Below are positions 24,989 through 32,722 of a DNA stretch of 64,000 bases, in pieces. This DNA is from Polaribacter sp. IC073. Its GTDB lineage: Bacteria > Bacteroidota > Bacteroidia > Flavobacteriales > Flavobacteriaceae. Both the position numbers and the translations under genes were made by a program. Numbering within the stretch: position 1 is the first letter of the stretch; each line of letters opens with the position of its first letter. The notes beneath the pieces are model-generated. The model searched no databases. It worked only from the letters and a program-made list of their open reading frames with translations, and was not told the DNA's origin. Location of the stretch: contig NZ_VORS01000009.1 in the NCBI RefSeq assembly GCF_007997075.1, positions 62,001 to 126,000 on the forward strand, in the 5' to 3' direction.

Positions 24989-25915
24989 TTAAAAGAGTTG
25001 TCCTATTCCGAATAATACAGCAAATAAAAAGGTGCTCAAAGCTACTTTTTTTAACTCGGCATCTAACGCAGCAGGAATATTATTTTTCGATACTGTTATT
25101 GTGTTTTTTATCAATGGAATAAACGCTACTAAAAATATCAGTTGATAAATAGAACTAACGTCTAAGAACACATAAATTAGTGCAGCAATTAATGCGCCAA
25201 TAATTAAAAAATAATGGTATTTTTTTGCACTTTCTATTCCTAATTTTACAACTAACGTATTTTTATTATTAATTTTATCTTCTTCCCGATCTCGTAAATT
25301 ATTCAAATTTAAAACAGCTGTACTTAACAATCCTACAGAAATAGCCGGTAAAAAGATACTAAAATTTATTTGTTTTGTGTACAAGAAGTAACTTCCTACA
25401 ACGCTTAATAATCCGAAGAAAAGAAATACAAAAACATCACCAAAACCACTATAACCATAAGCAGAATTACCAACGGTATACTTTATAGCTGCGGCAATAG
25501 AAGCAATTCCTAAACCAAAAAACAAGAATGAAAACCCAAAATCTTCACTTCCAAAAGCAACATAAATCAATGTCAAAGCAATAATTAAGGTGATACTTGT
25601 AGTAATTATCATTGCTATTTTCATTTGCTTAGGTGTTATTGCACCTGAAGAAACCATTCTTGCTTCTCCTGTTCTATTTTTATCTGAACCTTTTATTCCG
25701 TCTCCGTAATCATTTGCAAAATTAGACAACACTTGAAAACCAATAGTGGTTAAAATTGCCAGCCAAAAAATTGGAGTTTGTAAAATTGAAATGTTGCTAT
25801 TTTCTGATAAATTATTTACAAAATCGTTTCCTAAAATAGCCCCAACAATTATCCCAGAAATAGACAAAGGAAGTGTTCTTAAACGTGCTGCTTTTATGTA
25901 ACTTTTTACATCCAT
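24989..25915 (-). CDS. menA: 1,4-Dihydroxy-2-naphthoate prenyltransferase
   Basis: 308 residues, UbiA family, about nine membrane helices. The two Asp-rich motifs are NDYGDGIKGSDKNRTGEAR (about 67-85) and NNLRDREEDKINNKNTL (about 208-224). It attaches the isoprenoid tail to DHNA in the inner membrane, giving demethylmenaquinone. It overlaps the upstream PH-domain gene by 10 bases. Confidence 0.93.
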   Translation of the reverse strand: MDVKSYIKAARLRTLPLSISGIIVGAILGNDFVNNLSENSNISILQTPIFWLAILTTIGFQVLSNFANDYGDGIKGSDKNRTGEARMVSSGAITPKQMKIAMIITTSITLIIALTLIYVAFGSEDFGFSFLFFGLGIASIAAAIKYTVGNSAYGYSGFGDVFVFLFFGLLSVVGSYFLYTKQINFSIFLPAISVGLLSTAVLNLNNLRDREEDKINNKNTLVVKLGIESAKKYHYFLIIGALIAALIYVFLDVSSIYQLIFLVAFIPLIKNTITVSKNNIPAALDAELKKVALSTFLFAVLFGIGQLF

Positions 25916-27405
25916 GATTTTTTGCTAGTTTCTACTTTAAACAGTGTATAATTATATATTTTATGCGCTTTCTCTAATGGGATGCAAGGTAATTTTATTT
26001 TTCCGGATGCTGTTTGAAAAATGACATCTGCCACATTATTTCTTGCTTGAAAAACAGTTTGCTTTAGCGCTATATTCTGAACTTTAAAAAAAGGCAAATA
26101 TGTTTTGTGCGTTTCTATAATTCCTTGCCCAACTAACAATAAATCCTCATTAAATAAATAATATCTCTTTCTGAAACTTAATTCTACAGAAAAAATAAAA
26201 ATAGGTATAAGAACTACATCTATCCAAAACACATGATTGTTTTCGATGGCAAAATAAAGACCAACATTCAATATTAAAAGAATTAAAAAACTTCTTATAT
26301 ACAGGCGTATCTTATAATAAGAATCTGAACAATTTTTATCGATATTATCTAAATTTTCATCAGGAAAAAGCAAATTTTTAATTGCTGAAATCTGTGCTGT
26401 TTTACAACCAACAATCTTAATAACTTTATCTTGTTTTTTCTTTACTTTGCCACTAATTGCTTGTTTAAAAGTAATAAATGAAATACCTAATCTCTTTTTT
26501 ATTGGATTGTGAGAAATTGTAATATGTTGCACTTTGTCATTCTTTAGAATTACAGATTTCTTAGTTGTTAAACCTTGATAAATTTCTAAAGCATTATTTT
26601 TTACAAAAACCGTTAAATTAAAGTGTCTTAATAAGACTCGAACAACAGAACTTAAAACGGCAATAATTATAAAAAAAATAAGCAAACCAACTATTAAGAA
26701 AACGCTTGCTTCAAGTGAAGATGTATTCTCTGTAATATAATTATCTAAGAGCTCTTGTTTTCCTAAACCATCGAAAAGTTCACTAATTTGTTGAAAAAAA
26801 CCGACTAATATAGCAAATAAAAGCACTAAGCTCTGTAAATGATTCTCGGTAATACTCACTTTTAGCAATGCTAAAAAACCTACTTTTAATAAAGGTTTTT
26901 CTTCAATTTCAGTTTCTGAATGCACAGTCCCTTTATCATAAATAGTAATTGCTTGCTTTAACGCACTTGCTTCTTTAAACGACAATGCTTTAATTGAAAT
27001 TTCTGCTTTACTAGAACCTGCTGTTTCTATATTTACTTCATGTACATTTATAATTTGCTGAAAAATATTTTGCTTAAAATTGATGTTCTGAATCCGATCA
27101 AAAGGAATAGAAGTATTTGTTTTTTTAAGGATTCCTTTTTTTAAAATAAAATGTTGATTTTCTATTTTAAATTGAAAATTCTTGAAAATTAAAAAAGCCC
27201 TGACTAAGAAAAGCCCTAATATAACAGCAGCTCCTAAGTAAATATACAAAAGAGTACTTTCTGAAATTTTAGAAAATTTTTGAATAAAAAGGAATAATAA
27301 AATCCAAAAAGCTTTTAATGCTTTGTATAAAATATTTAGATAAATGATAAGAATCCCTTTTTTCGATTGCCTTCTAAACTGGCTAAAGTTCTCTGTGTTA
27401 TCCAT
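25906..27405 (-). CDS. Bacterial PH domain membrane protein (YdbT-like)
   Basis: 499 residues with several pairs of membrane helices and three bPH2 domains. The hallmark NTSIPFDRIQNINFKQNIFQ is at about 96-115, with echoes at NDKVQHITISHNPIKKRLGI and YLPFFKVQNIALKQTVFQ. It matches the YdbT half of the YdbS-YdbT pair, whose function is only loosely known (resistance to a bacteriocin in Bacillus). It overlaps its partner gene by 8 bases. Confidence 0.85.
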   Translation of the reverse strand: MDNTENFSQFRRQSKKGILIIYLNILYKALKAFWILLFLFIQKFSKISESTLLYIYLGAAVILGLFLVRAFLIFKNFQFKIENQHFILKKGILKKTNTSIPFDRIQNINFKQNIFQQIINVHEVNIETAGSSKAEISIKALSFKEASALKQAITIYDKGTVHSETEIEEKPLLKVGFLALLKVSITENHLQSLVLLFAILVGFFQQISELFDGLGKQELLDNYITENTSSLEASVFLIVGLLIFFIIIAVLSSVVRVLLRHFNLTVFVKNNALEIYQGLTTKKSVILKNDKVQHITISHNPIKKRLGISFITFKQAISGKVKKKQDKVIKIVGCKTAQISAIKNLLFPDENLDNIDKNCSDSYYKIRLYIRSFLILLILNVGLYFAIENNHVFWIDVVLIPIFIFSVELSFRKRYYLFNEDLLLVGQGIIETHKTYLPFFKVQNIALKQTVFQARNNVADVIFQTASGKIKLPCIPLEKAHKIYNYTLFKVETSKKSWM

Positions 27406-27907
27406 CTATTTTATTACTGATGAATTCTTTTATTTGCTGCGCTTCTTCTTTTAAAAGTCCGCTAATCTTTAAATCGTCACTACTATCTCCTGCAGTAAAA
27501 ACACTTAAAGAAACCAAGCCAAAAAAACGAGAAATAGGTCCTTCGTCTATTTCTACGTGCTGTATTCTATTAAAAGGAACCGTTGTTAAGCTTCTAAAAA
27601 AAAAACCGTTTTGGTAAGAAATATCTTTTTCTCTAACCGCATACTTCCTTTGTTTAAATTCAATGTTTTTTATAAAAAGTGTAACAATAAAAGCGACCAA
27701 AATAGCAATAGACAACCAAAGTGAATATTCTGCTAACTCAAAGATGTCTTTATCATTGATAAAAAAAAGAACTATAAAAAGAGCTATAAAGAGGAGACTT
27801 GTATTTAATAAAATCACTTTTAGATACCTAATATCAATCAATTTGAAATCGATTTTAGTAACATCAGGAAAAGAAGTGACTGCAATATTCTGAAAAGAAT
27901 CTGTCAT
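27398..27907 (-). CDS. Bacterial PH domain membrane protein (YdbS-like)
   Basis: 169 residues. Two membrane helices (about 30-48 and 57-78) precede a single bPH2 domain with LTTVPFNRIQHVEIDEGPISRFFGLVSLSVFTAGD, the family signature. It is the short YdbS-type partner of the next gene, with an 8-base overlap. A SPOR lipoprotein gene ends 5 bases upstream. Confidence 0.87.
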   Translation of the reverse strand: MTDSFQNIAVTSFPDVTKIDFKLIDIRYLKVILLNTSLLFIALFIVLFFINDKDIFELAEYSLWLSIAILVAFIVTLFIKNIEFKQRKYAVREKDISYQNGFFFRSLTTVPFNRIQHVEIDEGPISRFFGLVSLSVFTAGDSSDDLKISGLLKEEAQQIKEFISNKIDG

Positions 27908-27912
27908 AAAAA

Positions 27913-28293
27913 CTAATATTGTAACGCTTCTGTAATTACTATGGGAGCATCATTTAACAAAGCTTGTACAAATGCACCTTTATATTTTATTATAATCTGA
28001 CTTCTAAGCTTCTTTGCTTCTTGGTAAGTTTCAAAACCTCCTAATCTGTACTTTGTAAATCCGTTTTCTTGATAAATAGCTACATCTTCTAAATTAGCTA
28101 ATGCGTCATTTGTGTTTTGTAAAGCTGCTATTTGCACTGTAAAAACTAATTTATCTTCTACAACAACTTCAACCTCTTGCATTTCTTCGGGGGTTACATA
28201 TTCAATTTTTTGAACAGGAACTCCTTCTTTTTTTTCATTTTTGGTACATGAAAATAAACCGATACAAAATAACACTAAAAATATATTTTTCAT
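27913..28293 (-). CDS. SPOR domain lipoprotein
   Basis: About 126 residues from the ATG at 28293 (MKNIFLVLFC). An upstream ATG at 28317 adds eight residues ahead of the signal peptide and is less likely. The lipobox is GLFSC. The C-terminal half (about 50-126: VFTVQIAALQNTNDALANLEDVAIYQENGFTKYRLGGFETYQEAKKLRSQI) is a SPOR domain, which binds denuded septal peptidoglycan. It begins 1 base after the stop of the Fe-S gene. Confidence 0.85.
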   Translation of the reverse strand: MKNIFLVLFCIGLFSCTKNEKKEGVPVQKIEYVTPEEMQEVEVVVEDKLVFTVQIAALQNTNDALANLEDVAIYQENGFTKYRLGGFETYQEAKKLRSQIIIKYKGAFVQALLNDAPIVITEALQY

Positions 28294-28294
28294 C

Positions 28295-29074
28295 TTATAA
28301 ATTGTTTGCTTCTGCAATTAATTCTGCAATATCTTTTACAACTACCTCAGCTTCCTTTTCCTTAAACTTAATACCATCTGTCATCATTGTGTTACAATAC
28401 GGGCAACCTGTTGCAATAATATCTGGTTTGGTTTCTAGAGCGTCTTCTGTTCTTAAAATATTAATTTCTTTATCTCCTTTTTCTGCATCTTTAAACATTT
28501 GTGCACCACCAGCGCCACAACATAAAGCTGTAGATTTACTGCGTTTCATTTCTGTTAAGTTAACGCCCAATCTTCTAATTAAATCTCTAGGAGATTCATA
28601 AATATCATTCCCTCTTCCTAAATAACAAGGATCATGGAAAGTAACTTTTTTTCCTTGAAGCGTACTTTCATCAATCTTTAAACGTCCTTCAGAAATTAAA
28701 TTTTGTATGAATTGTGTGTGGTGAAAAACTTCATATTTACCGCCTAAACTTGGATATTCATTTTTTAAAGTATTGAATGAATGCGGATCGCAAGTAACAA
28801 TTTTCTTTACTTCATAACCATTTAGAACTTCGATATTCATCATTGCTTGCATCTGAAACAAAAATTCATTTCCTGCTCTTTTTGCAGCGTCTCCTGTAGA
28901 GGATTCTTCGGTTCCTAGAACGGCAAAACTTACGTTTGCTTGGTGTAATATTTTTACAAAAGCTCTCGATATCTTTTTTGCTCTATCATCATAACTTCCT
29001 GCAGCACCAACCCAAAACAACACTTCTGGTTGTTTTCCTTGAGCCATCATGTCTGCCATTGTTGGTACGTTCAT
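28295..29074 (-). CDS. (Fe-S)-binding protein with CCG domains
   Basis: 259 residues with two cysteine-rich (CCG) domains. The clear motifs are DPCYLGRGNDIYESPRDLIRRLG, TALCCGAGGAQM and ATGCPYCNTMM. This is like the catalytic chain of heterodisulfide reductase or the GlpC/LutA subunits. With the next gene it forms a two-component, membrane-linked electron-transfer complex that probably reduces or oxidises quinone. The electron donor is not evident. Confidence 0.88.
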   Translation of the reverse strand: MNVPTMADMMAQGKQPEVLFWVGAAGSYDDRAKKISRAFVKILHQANVSFAVLGTEESSTGDAAKRAGNEFLFQMQAMMNIEVLNGYEVKKIVTCDPHSFNTLKNEYPSLGGKYEVFHHTQFIQNLISEGRLKIDESTLQGKKVTFHDPCYLGRGNDIYESPRDLIRRLGVNLTEMKRSKSTALCCGAGGAQMFKDAEKGDKEINILRTEDALETKPDIIATGCPYCNTMMTDGIKFKEKEAEVVVKDIAELIAEANNL

Positions 29075-29085
29075 ATCTTTTGATG

Positions 29086-29118
29086 TTTAATCTTGTAATT
29101 GTTTATTCGTGTAATTGT
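29086..29118. repeat. 16-bp tandem repeat, about two copies
   Basis: TTTAATCTTGTAATTG then TTTATTCGTGTAATTG then TTTG. It lies 11 bases upstream of the Fe-S protein's ATG and runs directly into the dispersed element at 29118. Confidence 0.55.
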
Positions 29119-29170
29119 TTGTGCTCGACCCGATTTCGCAAAAAAAAAACGAAATCACTTCAACTGACAT
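29118..29170. repeat. Dispersed intergenic element (GTGCTCGA...CAACTGACAT type), copy 2
   Basis: TTTGTGCTCGACC, then the perfect stem GATTTCG / CGAAATC around an A tract, then ACTTCAACTGACAT. It shares its ends and inner stem with 1123-1172. It lies between the two Fe-S protein genes. Confidence 0.6.
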
Positions 29171-29202
29171 TGACCTAAAAACTGCAACCGTAAAACGGTT
29201 GA

Positions 29203-30519
29203 TTAATCTTCCTTAGCCCAGTTTAGTCTGTCTTGTTGATTGTATTGCCATGGTGCACCATTATTCTCGATGTTTGTCATCATAGAATTTAATTCTTGTG
29301 GCGCAGCACTTTCTTCCATAACTAAATACCTTCTCATGTCCATAATAATAGAAAGAGGATCTATATTTACCGGACATTCTTCTACACAAGCATTACAGCT
29401 GGTACATGCCCAAAGTTCTTCTGGTAAAATATAATCGTTTAATAATTGTTTGCCATCGTCTTTAAAAGTACCTCCATTTGCATCGATATTTCTACCAACC
29501 TCTTCTAGACGGTCTCTGGTATCCATCATAATTTTACGAGGAGACAATTTTTTACCTGTTAAATTAGCAGGACAAGCAGAAGTACATCGTCCGCATTCTG
29601 TACACGTATATGCATTTAATAGCTGTACTTTGTTCAAATCTAAAACATCTGATGCACCAAATTTTTCTGGTGCCTCAGCTTCTGTTCCTTCTGCAGGTGC
29701 AGCGTAAGGATCTGCATCTGGGTCCATCATTAATTTGACTTCTGTAGTTACAGACTCTAAATTAGTAAATTGTCCTTTTGGTTTTAAATTCGCGAAAAAT
29801 GTATTCGGAAATGCTAATAAAATATGTAAATGCTTCGAATAATATAGATAGTTTAAGAAAACTAGAATTCCTAAAATATGAATCCACCATGCGGTTCTTT
29901 CTACTATGTGCATTGCTTCCAATGAAAAACCATCAAACAAAGGTGCAATAAACTGACTTATTGGATTCCCAATTCCTGCTTGCTGAAAAGTGGTGTCTGT
30001 AGCATTCATCACCAAAAAAAGTGTCATTAAAACCATCTCGAAATATAGAATCATATTTCCGTCGGTTTTAGGCCAACCTTTCATTTCTGAACTTAAAAAA
30101 CGTTTGATATTTGAAACATTTCTACGAGTCCAGAAAATAATAACAGCCGCAAAAACTAGCGCTGCTAGAATTTCAAAAGTTCCTATTAAAAAGCCATAAA
30201 AAGCATCTCCTATAAAACCTTGAAAAACTCTATGTGTACCCAATAAACCATCAATAATAATTTCTAAAACTTCAATATTTATGATGACAAAACCAACATA
30301 AACAATAATATGTAGAAAGCCAGAAAAAGGTCTGCTAACCATTTTAGACTGCCCTAAAGCGATCTTAATCATGTTTTTCCAACGTGCTGCTTTATTGTCT
30401 GTTCTATCAATCGCTTTTCCTAAATTTATATTTCTAAAAAGTTTGCGAATATTCATCACAAAAAAGCTGATACCAGCAATTAACGCGATTGCAAAAAGGA
30501 TATTTGGTAAGTATTGCAT
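29203..30519 (-). CDS. Membrane 4Fe-4S dicluster protein (HdrC/NarI-like fusion)
   Basis: 438 residues. The N-terminal half has about five or six membrane helices like the gamma subunit of nitrate reductase. The C-terminal half carries two 4Fe-4S motifs, CTECGRCTSACP and CTSCNACVEECP, a ferredoxin-type pair. It likely passes electrons between the menaquinone pool and the soluble CCG-domain partner encoded 128 bases downstream. This domain pairing is standard in Bacteroidota. Confidence 0.88.
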   Translation of the reverse strand: MQYLPNILFAIALIAGISFFVMNIRKLFRNINLGKAIDRTDNKAARWKNMIKIALGQSKMVSRPFSGFLHIIVYVGFVIINIEVLEIIIDGLLGTHRVFQGFIGDAFYGFLIGTFEILAALVFAAVIIFWTRRNVSNIKRFLSSEMKGWPKTDGNMILYFEMVLMTLFLVMNATDTTFQQAGIGNPISQFIAPLFDGFSLEAMHIVERTAWWIHILGILVFLNYLYYSKHLHILLAFPNTFFANLKPKGQFTNLESVTTEVKLMMDPDADPYAAPAEGTEAEAPEKFGASDVLDLNKVQLLNAYTCTECGRCTSACPANLTGKKLSPRKIMMDTRDRLEEVGRNIDANGGTFKDDGKQLLNDYILPEELWACTSCNACVEECPVNIDPLSIIMDMRRYLVMEESAAPQELNSMMTNIENNGAPWQYNQQDRLNWAKED

Positions 30520-30542
30520 TTAAATAGTGCTAATGGTTATAA

Positions 30543-31490
30543 TTAGTATTGTATTTCCTCACCATAAGGCTCTGGACTTTTACCAAAGATAGAGAAATGA
30601 ATATATCTTTTTGGATTTAGCTTTATATCTCTTAATAATTCTTCTAATTCTCTGGTAGCCGCTTCTAAATTATCGTACATTTTTTTGTCGTTAATTAGCT
30701 TACCAATTGTACCATCGCCAGAATTAATCTTCTTAGACATTTCATTAAAATTACTAACTGCTTCTTCTGCTTTGCTTATAATTTTATTAAAGTCTACGGC
30801 ATTTAAACTATCGGATACTTTACTAAAGTTTGCTGTAATGTTCTTGGTGTTTTCTAAAGTAATTTTTAAGTTTTCTTGATTGTCTACAACCATAGAATTT
30901 ACTGCCTGTATGGTTTTTCTAATATCTAATATTGTACCCGCTAAATTAGAAACAGAACTATTAATACCATCAATAGTTTCATCGTTTAATATTTTATTTA
31001 CACCACTAAACAAGGTATCTGCTCTAACAATTACACTTTCTATTTTTTGTTGCAACGGATTTAGTCTTTCTCCAATAGAAGTAAACAAGCTTTCTTCCAT
31101 TTCACCTTCTAAAAGGTCTCCTGAAACAGCCATTTCACCTTCATAACTAGGAATTACAGCTAAACTAGAACCACTTAAAGGATTCGGAGAGTAGATTCTA
31201 ACAATACTTTTTTTAGAAAATTCAAAATCGTTATCAACAATAAAAGTTACTATTAAATGACCTCTTTTTTCTTCACTTCTATTAAACTCAATTCTATCAA
31301 CTTTACCAACTTTTAAACCATTGATAGTAACTGCACTAGACTTCGTAAGGCCACCAATTTTGCCATACTCTACTTTAAAAGTACGAGAACCAGGATCTAA
31401 TAAATTTTGCCCTTTCAAGAAGTTAAATCCCCAAATGGCAATGACAATAATGATTACTGCAATAATTCCTGTTTTTAATTCTTTAGACAT
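30543..31490 (-). CDS. MlaD family (MCE domain) lipid-transport protein
   Basis: 315 residues. One N-terminal membrane helix (about 7-25) is followed by a MCE domain (about 35-115: TFKVEYGKIGGLTKSSAVTINGLKVGKVDRIEF) and a long helical tail. MCE proteins form hexamers that carry phospholipid across the periplasm. The matching MlaE permease and MlaF ATPase genes are about 29 kb away in this window (59011-60522). The Fe-S gene follows after 23 bases. Confidence 0.9.
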   Translation of the reverse strand: MSKELKTGIIAVIIIVIAIWGFNFLKGQNLLDPGSRTFKVEYGKIGGLTKSSAVTINGLKVGKVDRIEFNRSEEKRGHLIVTFIVDNDFEFSKKSIVRIYSPNPLSGSSLAVIPSYEGEMAVSGDLLEGEMEESLFTSIGERLNPLQQKIESVIVRADTLFSGVNKILNDETIDGINSSVSNLAGTILDIRKTIQAVNSMVVDNQENLKITLENTKNITANFSKVSDSLNAVDFNKIISKAEEAVSNFNEMSKKINSGDGTIGKLINDKKMYDNLEAATRELEELLRDIKLNPKRYIHFSIFGKSPEPYGEEIQY

Positions 31491-31507
31491 GTATAGAAGT
31501 TTTACAA

Positions 31508-31515
31508 CAAAATTA
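31508..31515 (-). promoter_or_regulatory. -7 promoter element upstream of mlaD
   Basis: TAATTTTG on the minus strand in the 54-base gap between the amidase gene and mlaD. No clear -33. Confidence 0.3.
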
Positions 31516-31544
31516 CTAATTATTTTTATTAGAAACCGTTAATT

Positions 31545-32630
31545 TTACTGCATTTTTAAAGCCTCTTGTACAGAGATTTTTTTTCCGTTTTTTAAAGCAA
31601 CAATAAAAGCCGTTTTATACCCTTTAGACTGCGCTCTTTTTCTTGCACTTACTGCAGAACTAAAAGAAGAAGTGTTGCCGTAATAGTATTTATAATAGCT
31701 ACCTACCGGAACTCTTTCTATGTTCTGTAAACCTTTAAAGTTGTAAGATTTTGTTGCTATTTTATTTCTTCCGGATGCAACTTGTACTTTAAATTCAATT
31801 TCATTTACAACCGATTTAGTAGTAACCTCTGCAATCACTGTATTAAGTTTTAAGTTCTTAATGTAACCATAGATAGCATCTGATATTTCATGAGCCATTT
31901 TTGCTTGACCTGATTTAGAATTTAAAAAACGCCCTTCGTTTTTATTTGTTAAGAAACCTAGCTCTACCAAAACACTTGGCATGATGGTTTCTCTTAAAAC
32001 CTGAAAATTATCTTGCTTTACTTTTCTATCATTCCTTTTCAACTTAAAAGCAAAATTATTCTGAATTAAGCTTGCAATAGCCAAACTCTTATCTAAATTC
32101 TCTTCTTGTAGCAAAGATAGCCCAATTACAGATTCGGCAGAATTAGGGTCAAAACCTTTATATTTATCTCTAAAGTTGTCTTCTAAAAGAATTACTGCAT
32201 TTTCTCTTTTTGCAATCTCTAAGTTTTTCTTATTTCCTCTTAACCCTAAAACAAATGTTCCTGCACCATAAGCATTTGAAGTATGAGAATCGCAATGAAT
32301 AGACACAAACAAGTCTGCTTTTGCATGGTTTGCAATGTCTCCTCTTTTCCATAAATCTATAAAAACATCTTTCTTTCTTGTAAAGAGTACCTTAACGTCT
32401 TTATGTTTTTTTAACTTTTCGCCAACGATTAAGGCTACTTTTAAAGCAATATTTTTTTCTTTATATCCATTTCCTAAATTACCAGGGTCTTTACCACCAT
32501 GGCCAGCATCTAAAACAACTACATACTCTTTTTGAGCGTAGATGGAAGCACTGTTGCATACAAATATAAAGAACAGTAGAAAGATAATTTTCCTTTTGAT
32601 AATATTTTTGTGTTTTTGTTGGGATCTCAT
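31545..32630 (-). CDS. N-acetylmuramoyl-L-alanine amidase
   Basis: 361 residues from the ATG at 32630; a TTG one codon earlier is possible. A signal peptide (about 10-32) leads to an Amidase_3 domain: VVLDAGHGGKDPGNLG (zinc His), a Glu in GYKEKNIALKVA, FVSIHCDSH (zinc His) and PSVLVELGFLTNKNE (catalytic Glu). The C-terminal 80 residues look like a SPOR domain (FKVQVASG...). It cuts the peptide from glycan in peptidoglycan during division. Divergent from lptD. Confidence 0.92.
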   Translation of the reverse strand: MRSQQKHKNIIKRKIIFLLFFIFVCNSASIYAQKEYVVVLDAGHGGKDPGNLGNGYKEKNIALKVALIVGEKLKKHKDVKVLFTRKKDVFIDLWKRGDIANHAKADLFVSIHCDSHTSNAYGAGTFVLGLRGNKKNLEIAKRENAVILLEDNFRDKYKGFDPNSAESVIGLSLLQEENLDKSLAIASLIQNNFAFKLKRNDRKVKQDNFQVLRETIMPSVLVELGFLTNKNEGRFLNSKSGQAKMAHEISDAIYGYIKNLKLNTVIAEVTTKSVVNEIEFKVQVASGRNKIATKSYNFKGLQNIERVPVGSYYKYYYGNTSSFSSAVSARKRAQSKGYKTAFIVALKNGKKISVQEALKMQ

Positions 32631-32722
32631 CAATAAAATTTAACTAATTTTGAATTCTTAAATTTGGAGTTTCAAATATCACGCCATATTTTTATTCACG
32701 GACAAAAATAGTATTTAAAGCA

